A stretch of 64,000 nucleotides of DNA from Mycolicibacterium arabiense. Lineage in GTDB: Bacteria; Actinomycetota; Actinomycetes; Mycobacteriales; Mycobacteriaceae. Positions 47,415 through 56,076 of the stretch are shown here, piece by piece; positions within the stretch are counted from its first letter, which is position 1; the number at the start of each line of letters is the position of its first letter. A model generated the notes under the pieces. It was not told the DNA's origin. It saw only the letters and a program-made list of their open reading frames with translations, and made no database searches. The position numbers and the translations under genes are program-made. The stretch is taken from positions 2,356,001 through 2,420,000 of the forward strand of contig NZ_AP022593.1 in NCBI RefSeq assembly GCF_010731815.2, written 5' to 3'.

Positions 47415-49765
47415 CAGTCCTTCGCGAATGCCTGGGCGAGTTCGCGTTCCACGTCGACGTACGGCGTGCCGGAGGTGTCGACGACCACCTTCGCGATCGT
47501 GCCGCCGGTGAACGGGAACGGTGCCCGGTACGAATCGGAGATGGCCTGTCCTGGGTTGCGGCCGACGGCGACCCCACCGCCTGCGAGGCCGAAGGTGCCC
47601 GGGTGCGTGCGGACACCGGACCTGGTGGCGACGACTCGACCGTCGACGTACATCGACACGTCGCCGAGCGGCGTATGGCTGCCCTCGACGGTGCCCGTGC
47701 GGTCGTACCGCACCCCGACCACGTGCGCGCCGAGCGGAAGTGGTTCGCCAGCAACGACTTCCTGCTCGTCCTCGCCCATGAAGTCGTAGACGTAGTGCAA
47801 CCGGCCGTCGCGGGCGAACAGCACGTGTCCACCGTGCCCGGCACCCTGTTTGTAGATCACGCCCTCGACGTCGGCACTGTCGATGGTGACGTCGGCCAGC
47901 ACGGAGAAGGACTGGCCGCGCAGTTCCAGGGCCGCCCCGATCCCAACCTCGGACGCGTCCGGGTAGTAGGTGAAGTGGTTGCGCCCGCTTGCCAGATAAG
48001 GCCGTTCGCGCATCATGGTCTCGAAGATGTTCAGGTCCGACAGCGGCAGGCCGTTGTACTTGGCGGCCTCGTCGAACCAGAGTTGCTTGAGTTCTTCGAG
48101 TTTCTCGGGGTGCTCGGCAGCCAGGTCGTGACATTGGCTGCGGTCGGCGGCGATGTGGAACAGCTCCCAGCGGTCGGAGTCGAAGTGCGACCAGCCCGCT
48201 GGGCTGGCGGCGTGCACGGTGTTGGCGAACCAGCCGTCGTGCCAGATGCCGCGGGTGCCGAGCATCGCGTAGAACTGGGTGTGCTTCCCGGTGTCTGCGG
48301 CCGAATCGTCCAGTGCTGCCTTGAAGCTGACGCCGTCGAGCGGCTTCTGTCGGATTCCGTTTACTTCGTCGGGCGCAGTGATGCCCAGCAGGTCGTAGAC
48401 GGTGGGCGTGACGTCGCAGACGTTGACGTAGGCGTCGCGGACCTCACCGTGGGCCTTGATTCCGTTGGGCCACGACACGATTGCGGTGTCGGCGATGCCG
48501 CCCTCGTGCGAGGCGTAGCGCTTGAACAGCTTGTAGGGCGTGTTGAACGCCATCGCCCACCCGATCGGGTAGTGGTTGTAGGTCTGCGGACCTCCCAGTT
48601 CGTCGTAGAAGCGCATGCTCTCGGCGACGGTGTTGATGTACCCGTTGAAGAACTTGACCTCGTTGACCGACCCGTTCGGCCCACCCTCACCGCTGGCGCC
48701 GTTGTCGGAGATCACCACGACGATCGTGTCGTCGAGCTGCCCGGATTCTTCGAGATAGTCCAGGATCCGGCCGATTTGGGCGTCGGTGTAGGTGAGGAAC
48801 CCGGCGAAGACCTCGGCCATGCGGCTGAAGAGTCGCTTCTCGTCGTCGTCGAGTCCGTCCCACGGCCGGACCGTGTCCTGCGTCGGCCACGGTTCCCCGT
48901 TCGGACCGGTCACGTCGAGGTAGGGGTTCATCGGCGACAGCTCGGTGTCCGGCGGGACGATGCCGAGCGCCTTCTGGTTCTCGAGCACGATCTCGCGGTA
49001 GCGCTCGTAGCCCATGTCGAACCTACCGGCGTACCGGTCGGCCCACTCCTTGGCGACGTGGTGCGGCGCGTGCCCGGCGCCCGGGCAGACGTAGGAGAAC
49101 CACGGCTTGTCGGGCGCGATCACCTTGGCGTCGCGGATGAACTCGATCGTCTTGTCCGCGAGATCCTTCGACAGGTGGTAGCCCTCTTCCGGGGTGGCCG
49201 GCGGCGTGACCGGGTGGTTGTCGTACACGAGGTCGGGATACCACTGATCGGTCTCGCCGCCCATGAAGCCATAGAACCGCTCGAAGCCGCGCGCCAGGGG
49301 CCAATGCCGTTTGGTGGCAGCTAGATTCGATTCCTCGAGCGGGGTCAGGTGCCACTTGCCCACGCAGTAGGTGTTGTAGCCCCGCTCCTCGAGCACCTCC
49401 GACAGCAGTGCGGTGTCGGCGGGGATGCGGCCGTTGCAGTTGGGGAAACCATCGGTGAACTCCTCGATGGTGGCCATGCCGACCGTCGTGGCGTTGCGAC
49501 CGGTCAGCAGCGATGCCCTAGTGGGCGAACACAGAGCGGTGGTGTGGAATTGCGACAGCCGTACGCCGCGTTCGGCCAGCCGGCTCATCGCGGGCATCTC
49601 GACCAGTCCGCCGAAGCAGTCCCAGGTGGCGATGCCGGTGTCGTCCCAGACCAGGTAGAGCACGTTGGGTGACCCGGGCGGCGCGGTGGGCGCGGCGTAG
49701 GGGCCCCAGTCCGGTGTCGAGTCGCGGACGTCGAGTTCTATGTGTCCGCTGAATTCCGATGTCAT
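47414..49765 (-). CDS. atsA: Arylsulfatase (type I, formylglycine-dependent)
   Basis: 783 residues. The sulfatase signature ALCSPTRASLLTGRN carries Cys79, converted to formylglycine by FGE. NVLYLVWDDTG provides metal-binding Asp residues, and GKWHLTPLEE and VVISDNGASGEGG are further active-site blocks. C-terminal beta-rich domain from about 600. No signal peptide is evident. The frame is open far upstream to 50113, but sulfatase similarity begins near MTSEFSGHIELDVRDS; a GTG directly precedes this ATG. Homolog of Rv0711. Confidence 0.95.
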   Translation of the reverse strand: MTSEFSGHIELDVRDSTPDWGPYAAPTAPPGSPNVLYLVWDDTGIATWDCFGGLVEMPAMSRLAERGVRLSQFHTTALCSPTRASLLTGRNATTVGMATIEEFTDGFPNCNGRIPADTALLSEVLEERGYNTYCVGKWHLTPLEESNLAATKRHWPLARGFERFYGFMGGETDQWYPDLVYDNHPVTPPATPEEGYHLSKDLADKTIEFIRDAKVIAPDKPWFSYVCPGAGHAPHHVAKEWADRYAGRFDMGYERYREIVLENQKALGIVPPDTELSPMNPYLDVTGPNGEPWPTQDTVRPWDGLDDDEKRLFSRMAEVFAGFLTYTDAQIGRILDYLEESGQLDDTIVVVISDNGASGEGGPNGSVNEVKFFNGYINTVAESMRFYDELGGPQTYNHYPIGWAMAFNTPYKLFKRYASHEGGIADTAIVSWPNGIKAHGEVRDAYVNVCDVTPTVYDLLGITAPDEVNGIRQKPLDGVSFKAALDDSAADTGKHTQFYAMLGTRGIWHDGWFANTVHAASPAGWSHFDSDRWELFHIAADRSQCHDLAAEHPEKLEELKQLWFDEAAKYNGLPLSDLNIFETMMRERPYLASGRNHFTYYPDASEVGIGAALELRGQSFSVLADVTIDSADVEGVIYKQGAGHGGHVLFARDGRLHYVYDFMGEDEQEVVAGEPLPLGAHVVGVRYDRTGTVEGSHTPLGDVSMYVDGRVVATRSGVRTHPGTFGLAGGGVAVGRNPGQAISDSYRAPFPFTGGTIAKVVVDTSGTPYVDVERELAQAFAKD

Positions 49766-49818
49766 CACGCCTCGTTCCGAATGGGTGGGTTGCCTGCGGG
49801 ACCCCAAATGCGCTTGGA

Positions 49819-51846
49819 TCAGCGGGTTTCGTGCCGAACCGCTCCGTCCGTCGCGGGCGTGCGCCTGCGCCGCCACAACAGCGCGGCACCCAGCGCCAGC
49901 GCGGCGAGTAGGAGCAATCCGGCGCCTACCGCCAGCCACACCGAACGGTCGGTCCCGCCCTCGGGTGCCGCCGCCTGCGCGGCGTCGCCGGGTTGGATCG
50001 TGAGGGTGGTGACGGTTCCGTCGGTGCCGGCTGCCAGCACGTTCCCGTCGACACTGGCCCATCCTCCCGGCAGCTGGTCGAGGAAGGAGAACAGCGGCTC
50101 CACCAGCGACCACGCACCACTCGTGGTGACGAGGACGACCGTGCGTTGCCGGGGTTCGTCGGCGAACACCTGAACTGAGGCCAACCCGCGATTGATGTCG
50201 GCACGCAGTTCGTCGCGCAGGTCGACCTGGACGTCACTGCCCTCGCCACCGATCGGCGGGCGCATCGACGTCTGCTTGATCGTCGCGGCGTTCGCCACGA
50301 TCAGCGCGCCGTTGCTGGCGTCGGCCGCGGCCTTGACGTCGACGACACGGGGCGCCAGGTCGTTGCCGGATTGGCGCGCGATCTCGGCCACGACACGCGT
50401 CGCGTAGTCGAGCTGGTTGGCGTTGCTTCCGTCGAGCGCCACGAGGAACTCGGGGGTCAGCTCCGAGGGCACGGCGTCGAAACCGCCCAGCGGTGGGCCG
50501 TCACGCCGCACCGTCATGGTCGATCTGGGGTCGAGCTGGAAGGCCATCGGCGCAATGGTCGGGCTGCACAGCTGGCGCGGGCTGAACGTCAGGTCGAACT
50601 CGAAACCGACGCGTTGCCTGAGGAATTCGCCGGGCACCTCGAACGTGGCGTCGACGCGCCCGCTGTCGTTGAGCGGTGTGGCGTGTACCGCCTGCCCGTT
50701 CACGCTCACCATCAACGTCGCGGAATCCATGGCCGAGACGGGGGTGTGGGTGGCCAGCAGATGCACCTTTACGCCGGCGACGCGGGCGCCCAGCGCGGCT
50801 CGGTCGACGCCCACCGTGAGCTTGCCGGTTCGCAGGACGGCGGTCTCGCCTGCGAGATCCAGGTCGGCGAAGCTCATCTCGTCGGCCTGCGGGCCGGAGG
50901 CGGTCACCGAGCCCGCCTTGTCGACCCGCGCGTCCGGAACCTGTGCCAGCGACTGCAACTCGTTGACCACGAGGGACGCCTGATCGGCGAGTTGGTCACC
51001 GCGACCGGTCACCTTCAGGAAGACGTTGGCCCGGTCGGCGTTGACGACCTCGAGGCCGGCATCGCCGCGCTCGACGACGATGGCACGGGTGAGCTGGGGT
51101 GCCGGCGGTGGCGCGGCACCGCGGGGCTGGTTGACAACGGTGATCGCCACCGCTTGCGCCCGGTACATGCGGGAGATCGCCGAGGCGAGTGTCAGCACAG
51201 CCTGGCGTTCGGCATCGTCGGCGTCGACCGGGGCGTGGATCACGACGCGCTGCAGGACGGACGGGAAGAACGCCGCGATCGTGGTCGGTGCTGGCTCGGC
51301 CCCGGCGAACACCGCCGTGAGGTCGCTGATGACGACACGCTCGCCGAGCCCACACCGTTCCTGGGCGGGTCGCCCCGGCTCTCGCACCGTCAGCGAGAGC
51401 GCGAGCCGCGCATCGGTTACCGCGGCCGCGGAGACGTCGACGTCGAATGGCACGACGGCTTGGCTCGGCGTGACGGCGGGGAGGTCGACGGTTGCGAGGA
51501 ATCGTCCGGTGCCGTCGACGATCTCCACGAAACCCGCACCGAAGTCGACCGGGGAGTGGATGAGACCGCGCAGTCGGGTGACGGCGAAACCGGATGGCAC
51601 CGGGACGGTGAAGTCCTGGTTGGTGTTGACCCCGGCCAGGGTGATCTCCGACGGCAACCCGAGTCCGGTCCATGGCAGGGACAGTTCGGCACCGGGCTCG
51701 AGGTTCGAGTTCAGTGGATCGGCGTGCGCCGCCTCAGCGCCGCTGAGTGCGGTGACGAGCAGCATCGACAGGAGCATGGCCAGTGCCACGCCAATGCCGT
51801 TGTCACGCTTGCGCCGCCGGAATGGTGGCCTGAACTCAAGAGACAC
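49819..51846 (-). CDS. BcsB-like cellulose-synthase accessory protein
   Basis: 675 residues. Signal peptide to about residue 42 (AHA-DP), large beta-rich periplasmic region with two similar carbohydrate-binding-type segments (LPWTGLGLPSEITLAGVNTN; FPSVLQRVVIHAPVDADDAE), and a C-terminal membrane helix (about 632-656) followed by RRRR. This matches BcsB, which guides glucan from BcsA across the envelope. No BcsA-like synthase is in the window. GTG start at 51846 with GGAG five bases upstream. Divergent from the Wzz/Wzx/Wzy genes. Family assignment is moderate: similarity was judged by eye. Confidence 0.65.
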   Translation of the reverse strand: MSLEFRPPFRRRKRDNGIGVALAMLLSMLLVTALSGAEAAHADPLNSNLEPGAELSLPWTGLGLPSEITLAGVNTNQDFTVPVPSGFAVTRLRGLIHSPVDFGAGFVEIVDGTGRFLATVDLPAVTPSQAVVPFDVDVSAAAVTDARLALSLTVREPGRPAQERCGLGERVVISDLTAVFAGAEPAPTTIAAFFPSVLQRVVIHAPVDADDAERQAVLTLASAISRMYRAQAVAITVVNQPRGAAPPPAPQLTRAIVVERGDAGLEVVNADRANVFLKVTGRGDQLADQASLVVNELQSLAQVPDARVDKAGSVTASGPQADEMSFADLDLAGETAVLRTGKLTVGVDRAALGARVAGVKVHLLATHTPVSAMDSATLMVSVNGQAVHATPLNDSGRVDATFEVPGEFLRQRVGFEFDLTFSPRQLCSPTIAPMAFQLDPRSTMTVRRDGPPLGGFDAVPSELTPEFLVALDGSNANQLDYATRVVAEIARQSGNDLAPRVVDVKAAADASNGALIVANAATIKQTSMRPPIGGEGSDVQVDLRDELRADINRGLASVQVFADEPRQRTVVLVTTSGAWSLVEPLFSFLDQLPGGWASVDGNVLAAGTDGTVTTLTIQPGDAAQAAAPEGGTDRSVWLAVGAGLLLLAALALGAALLWRRRRTPATDGAVRHETR

Positions 51847-52204
51847 TGCCGCTCCAGTTTCGGTGAGTGGGCTTCTCGAATCTCATTCCCGGCGTCGGAC
51901 GATACCGGCAAACGGTGTGCCGCGGTGGAGAACGCGCGCCGGGCAATTCAACCGTCACCGCGCCACTTCGAGACCTGCGCAAACGACGCGCAGCCGCCGT
52001 CGATTTCGTTAACATTGGTGGCATTGAGAGCCAAGCGGGCAACTACGAATTTGCTGTATTTGCACGGCGGCGACATGCGTTGCGGAAATGACGCGTCGAG
52101 CCGCCGGCGCATTTGCGCATCGTCGAGGTGTTCGACCGGCGTAGCGCACGGCCTCGACTACGATGTTGATCGCACTGTGAGGCCCAGGACGGAGCGCCGA
52201 GAAG
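51847..52204. other. 358-base divergent regulatory region of the polysaccharide locus
   Basis: Between the BcsB-like gene (minus) and the Wzz-like gene (plus). Less GC-rich than its flanks around 52010-52090. Candidate -10 boxes: TATCGT on the minus strand (51899-51904) and TACGAT on the plus strand (52159-52164); no convincing -35 boxes. A GTTAAC palindrome lies near 52008. No gene is credible here. Confidence 0.4.
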
Positions 52205-53536
52205 TTGTCTGCAAGCGTGTCGAAAGCGCCCGCGATCGCGACGATGACGTCACTCGAAACCCGCTTCGCGATGACCAAGCTGATCCTGGCCGCGATCATC
52301 GGTGCCTGCGTGGGCGGCCTCATCGGCGGGTTGGCGTTCGGCACCCCGGCCTCCGACACCACCGCGACCGCCTTCCTGCGTCTGCACAATCCGGCTGATC
52401 TCACTGCCATTGCGGGTGGGGCCAGTCAGATCACCCCCGACAATCAAGGCAACACAACGACATTCGTCGCCGGCGAGATCGCCTACCTGTCCGGGGAGGG
52501 CTTCGCCGCCGCCGTGGCCAGGAAGATGGCCATGGACGATCCCGCCGAACTGAACATCGCCCAAGCCAGCGAGTCGTCGATCGTGACGATCAGCCACAGC
52601 AGCGGATCCCGCGACGACGCCATCCGAACGGTCCAGACGGCCATCGACCTCTACGGCGAGGAACTCGAGCAGCGCGTCGACGAGCAGATGCGGATGATCC
52701 TGCCGAGGCTCGAACAGTGGCAACGGCGCAACGCGGCGGACCCCACGCGGACACTGGAACTGCAACGGGTTCGCGAGAGCATCGAATTGCAGGCAGCCGA
52801 GGCCGGCAACTTGCTCGTCGTGCAGCCACCGATCCCGAACGAGCCGAGTTCGGCGCAATGGGTCATCGGGGTGTTCCTCGGTGCGCTCCTCGGCGGCGCG
52901 AGCGTCATGGCGGTCCTGCTCGCCCGGCGACGGCGTTCAGGCCGCGGTTCGTTGGTCAAGACGATGACCGACGGTGTGGACGGCGTGCTGTTGCCTGCGG
53001 TGGACCTCGACCTGCCGTCCGACGACGACTGGACCGACGACCACAGGCGCCTGGCACGCACCCTCTTCGCGCAGTGCCCCTCCCCCGGACCGAGTCGCGT
53101 CGTCCTGGTGATCGGGGCATCGGAGTCCTCCGGGGCGTCAGTGGTGGCGTCGCTGCTGGAGTTCGCGGCCGCCGAGAATCAGCCGCTCGCAGACGCGACG
53201 ACCCCGTCGGGCCAGGGCCAGCACTCGAGGCCCGGCTCGGAGCCGTCGCCGACGACGCGGGTCGTCCTGGGAGGCGCCGTCGGTGACTCGACGCTGTCCC
53301 CGGACGTCATCGGGTCCGCCACCGACATCGTGCTGGTGGCACGACTCGACGCCGACACGGTGCCTGCCGCGCTGGCGCTGCGATCGGCCACCGCGGCCAG
53401 TTCCGCGCCCGTGGTCGCCGTGTTCACCCACCACCGGTCCCAGCGCCAACGGTTCGGCAGGCGGCGGGCGACCGCGGAAGCCGCTGATCCGCCGGTGATC
53501 TCGGACGACGCGGGCGAACGGCCGAACTCCCGGTGA
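52205..53536 (+). CDS. Wzz-like polysaccharide co-polymerase with degenerate nucleotide-binding domain
   Basis: 443 residues. Membrane helix 1 (24-46), periplasmic domain with a helical region (about 140-200), a proline motif (QPPIPNEP) before helix 2 (219-240), and a cytosolic domain. In the latter GASESSGASVVASLL (304-318) sits where a BY-kinase P-loop would be but lacks the Walker lysine. Wzz/PCP proteins set chain length in Wzy-dependent polymerisation. The start is uncertain: TTG 52205, ATG 52244 or ATG 52271. Heads the wzz-wzx-wzy unit. Confidence 0.7.
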   Translation: MSASVSKAPAIATMTSLETRFAMTKLILAAIIGACVGGLIGGLAFGTPASDTTATAFLRLHNPADLTAIAGGASQITPDNQGNTTTFVAGEIAYLSGEGFAAAVARKMAMDDPAELNIAQASESSIVTISHSSGSRDDAIRTVQTAIDLYGEELEQRVDEQMRMILPRLEQWQRRNAADPTRTLELQRVRESIELQAAEAGNLLVVQPPIPNEPSSAQWVIGVFLGALLGGASVMAVLLARRRRSGRGSLVKTMTDGVDGVLLPAVDLDLPSDDDWTDDHRRLARTLFAQCPSPGPSRVVLVIGASESSGASVVASLLEFAAAENQPLADATTPSGQGQHSRPGSEPSPTTRVVLGGAVGDSTLSPDVIGSATDIVLVARLDADTVPAALALRSATAASSAPVVAVFTHHRSQRQRFGRRRATAEAADPPVISDDAGERPNSR

Positions 53537-53575
53537 TGGGCAGGACGCCACCGGATCGGCCGGCCGGGTGGGGCG

Positions 53576-54745
53576 ATGCCTGACGCCCGGCACCTGCACA
53601 CGGCCGTTCAGGTCGGCGCCGGCCTGGCGCTCAACGTGTTCCCGGCGATCTTCATCGCCATCTATGCGCGCATCGCCCCCATCGAGACGCAGGGCTTCCT
53701 CGCGCTGGCCCTCGCCGTCGGCGTCTACGTCGCCCAGCTCTTCAACGCCTTCGTCGTGGAGGGCCGGTTGGCCACGCCGGGCGTCGAGGGACCGCTGGGG
53801 CTGCCGGCCTGGGTGGTGGCCGTCGCCCTCGCCGCCGCGGGGCTGCTGGCCGTCGGGCCGGCGGTCGCGTCGTCGCCGGTGCTGATGGCCAGTTCCATCG
53901 GCATCATGACCGGCCTCCTGATGTCCCGCTCCATCGGCGTCGTCACCGGCGAATGGAAGCGCGAGGGACTCGGTGCCGGGGCGTTGATCGTCAGCAGCGT
54001 CGGCGCGCTTGCGCTTTCGGCCCATCAGAACCCGCATTGCGTACGGGTGCTCGCGCTCGGCGCGTTCCTGGCCGTCGTGGTGCGGTATCACCCTCGACGA
54101 TCGATGCCGCACATGGGCTTTCCACCGGACGTCCGGCGATCCAGCTGGGTCACCGGCGAGACCGCCGTCGTGGGTGCCGTGCAACCCGCGATCACCTCGG
54201 TCCTGCTGGTCATGGTCGGGCCGGTGGCTTCGGTCACCTTCCGCGTCATCACGACGGTCGCCGGCGCGGTGGAGCCGATCCTGGCGTACGGCAGGTATCG
54301 CCTGCTGGCACACGGTCATCGCGGCGAACTCAAGGCGTTCGTCGCCGTGTTCGCCGTCGGCATGGCCGTGGTCTTGATCGCCGCGTTCGGGGGGCTCGGC
54401 AGCCTGGTCTTCGGACCTGCGTGGCAGGCCGTGGGAGCCGTCGCGATGCTGCTGGGGTGTCTCTGGAAGGTCGTCACCCTGGTCTCGACCGTGCCGTTCG
54501 CGGCGCTCCGCAAGGCGGGTGAGACGGTGCTGGTGTTCTGGATTCGCGCCGCCAGCACGGTGGTCTACCTCGCGGTGAGCGTCGGCTTCCTGCTGGTGTG
54601 GGAGGACATCTCGGCGATCTTCCTGGCGTTCGTCGTGTCCGAGGCGATCACCGCCGTCGTCTACCACCGCGCCGCGGTCAGAGGAGCACCCGAGTATGCC
54701 GCCTCGTTCGGCCCTCGGCGGGTCCGCGAACGGTTCGGCGGGTGA
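53576..54745 (+). CDS. Wzx-like flippase (polytopic membrane protein)
   Basis: 389 residues with about ten hydrophobic helices and few charged loops; pattern and position fit an oligosaccharide flippase of the MOP superfamily, though no signature motif settles it. ggGTGGGG precedes the ATG. Gap of 39 bases from the Wzz-like gene; its stop overlaps the start of the Wzy-like gene (GTGA). It would move a polyprenyl-linked repeat unit across the membrane. Confidence 0.65.
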   Translation: MPDARHLHTAVQVGAGLALNVFPAIFIAIYARIAPIETQGFLALALAVGVYVAQLFNAFVVEGRLATPGVEGPLGLPAWVVAVALAAAGLLAVGPAVASSPVLMASSIGIMTGLLMSRSIGVVTGEWKREGLGAGALIVSSVGALALSAHQNPHCVRVLALGAFLAVVVRYHPRRSMPHMGFPPDVRRSSWVTGETAVVGAVQPAITSVLLVMVGPVASVTFRVITTVAGAVEPILAYGRYRLLAHGHRGELKAFVAVFAVGMAVVLIAAFGGLGSLVFGPAWQAVGAVAMLLGCLWKVVTLVSTVPFAALRKAGETVLVFWIRAASTVVYLAVSVGFLLVWEDISAIFLAFVVSEAITAVVYHRAAVRGAPEYAASFGPRRVRERFGG

Positions 54746-56073
54746 CCACCACGGCGACGGGCCTCGACCCCGTCGTGCGCGACACCGACGCCCCCCGTCT
54801 GGCACCGGCGTGGTTCCGGCCCGCGGTCTTCATCCTCGCTCCGGTCACCGCGTCGTTCCTCGCGTGGTGGGGTCTGGTCGCCACCCGCGAACTCGGGCTC
54901 GCAGGCACGATGTCCGAGGCGCTGAACGGTTTTTCGACCCCGGCCAACGCCACCGGTGGAGGCATTGCCCTGCTCCTGCTGTGGTACGGCGCCATCGTGA
55001 TGGTGTCGACGGTCGGCTTCCTGCTGGGCGCCCAGCGGACCCGCCCGCTGCTCGGCACCGAGCGGACCAACACCTCCTGGTTCGAGCGGCGGTACTTCTT
55101 CATCCTGTTGGCGGCCGGTGCGATCGGCGTCGGCTACGCGTTCATGAGGGTGGGCGGCATCGCCGCGATCGTCGAATCGCTGAGCGAACAGACCGCCAAC
55201 GACTTCAGCAATGCGCTGTCGGGTTTCGCGGGTCCGCAGACACTGCGGTACGCCACGATCCTGGCTGCTCCCATCGGCGTTCATCTCTGGCGCAAGAAGG
55301 TCATCGGGTGGCCGTACATGGTCGCCGCGGTCCTGCTTCTGGTCGCCAACGCGATGATTGCCTCCCGGCTGGCGCTGATGATGGCCTGCGCGGTCTACCT
55401 CGCCGCGTGGGTCAGGAGCCGGGAACCACGGTCGCCGGCGAGCGGTTCGAGAGCGCGGACGTGGGTGGCGGTCGCATTGATCGTGCTCACCGGATTCGCG
55501 GTGCTGACCGCACTCAACTACTTCCGCAACGCGAACTACTACCGCGAGGCGGGCGTGTCGAACCCGGTGGCGATGAACCTGTACCAGACCGGGGCCTACC
55601 TCGCCGTGCCCGCGCAGGTCCAGCTCGGCGTTTCCACCGCGGTGATGAGCGGCGCGTGGGAGAACCAGGGCGGTCCGGTGACGTCATTGGACGCCATACA
55701 GCCCACGTTCCTGCAATTCAACAAGGTGGCCAAGGACGACAGCTGGAAACAGGCGTCGGTCTACGGCTATTCGGTGTCGTTCGCGGGGAACTTCTTCACC
55801 AACTCGGTGTTCGCCGACATCTACTCCGAGTACGGGAGCTGGGGCTGGCTGTACACCATCGTGGCCTACGGTTTCGCCGGTTACGCCTTCGCCCGAATAT
55901 TCAGCTTCAGCCCGGTGATCGCCGCATCGTCGGGCGTGGTGGCGTACTGCTTCCTCGAGGTGTGGCGCGTGCAGATCTTGAGTTACGGCATCGTGGTCTT
56001 CCTGCTGTTGCTCACGGCAGGCAGCGCACTGCTGGCGGCACGGGTCCGGCCACCGCGAGCCGAACGCGTCTAG
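54742..56073 (+). CDS. Wzy-like O-antigen/EPS polymerase
   Basis: 443 residues, about eleven membrane helices with a large outside loop around residues 265-350 (NYFRNANYYREAGVSNPVAM, QPTFLQFNKVAKDD), the topology of Wzy polymerases that join lipid-linked repeat units. GTG start at 54742 overlaps the upstream stop; the frame continues to 54598 within that gene and is not credible. Convergent with the beta-helix lipoprotein, 3-base gap. Confidence 0.7.
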   Translation: MTTTATGLDPVVRDTDAPRLAPAWFRPAVFILAPVTASFLAWWGLVATRELGLAGTMSEALNGFSTPANATGGGIALLLLWYGAIVMVSTVGFLLGAQRTRPLLGTERTNTSWFERRYFFILLAAGAIGVGYAFMRVGGIAAIVESLSEQTANDFSNALSGFAGPQTLRYATILAAPIGVHLWRKKVIGWPYMVAAVLLLVANAMIASRLALMMACAVYLAAWVRSREPRSPASGSRARTWVAVALIVLTGFAVLTALNYFRNANYYREAGVSNPVAMNLYQTGAYLAVPAQVQLGVSTAVMSGAWENQGGPVTSLDAIQPTFLQFNKVAKDDSWKQASVYGYSVSFAGNFFTNSVFADIYSEYGSWGWLYTIVAYGFAGYAFARIFSFSPVIAASSGVVAYCFLEVWRVQILSYGIVVFLLLLTAGSALLAARVRPPRAERV

Positions 56074-56076
56074 CCG

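Noticed and set aside
49766..50113. Possible 116-residue N-terminal extension of the arylsulfatase
   Set aside because: It overlaps the BcsB-like gene and has a shadow composition (Arg/Gly runs); sulfatase similarity starts at 49765.
53138..54805. 555-codon minus-strand frame across the Wzz- and Wzx-like genes
   Set aside because: Extremely rich in Asp, Arg, His and Gln with no fold pattern; it is the antisense shadow of membrane-protein coding sequence.
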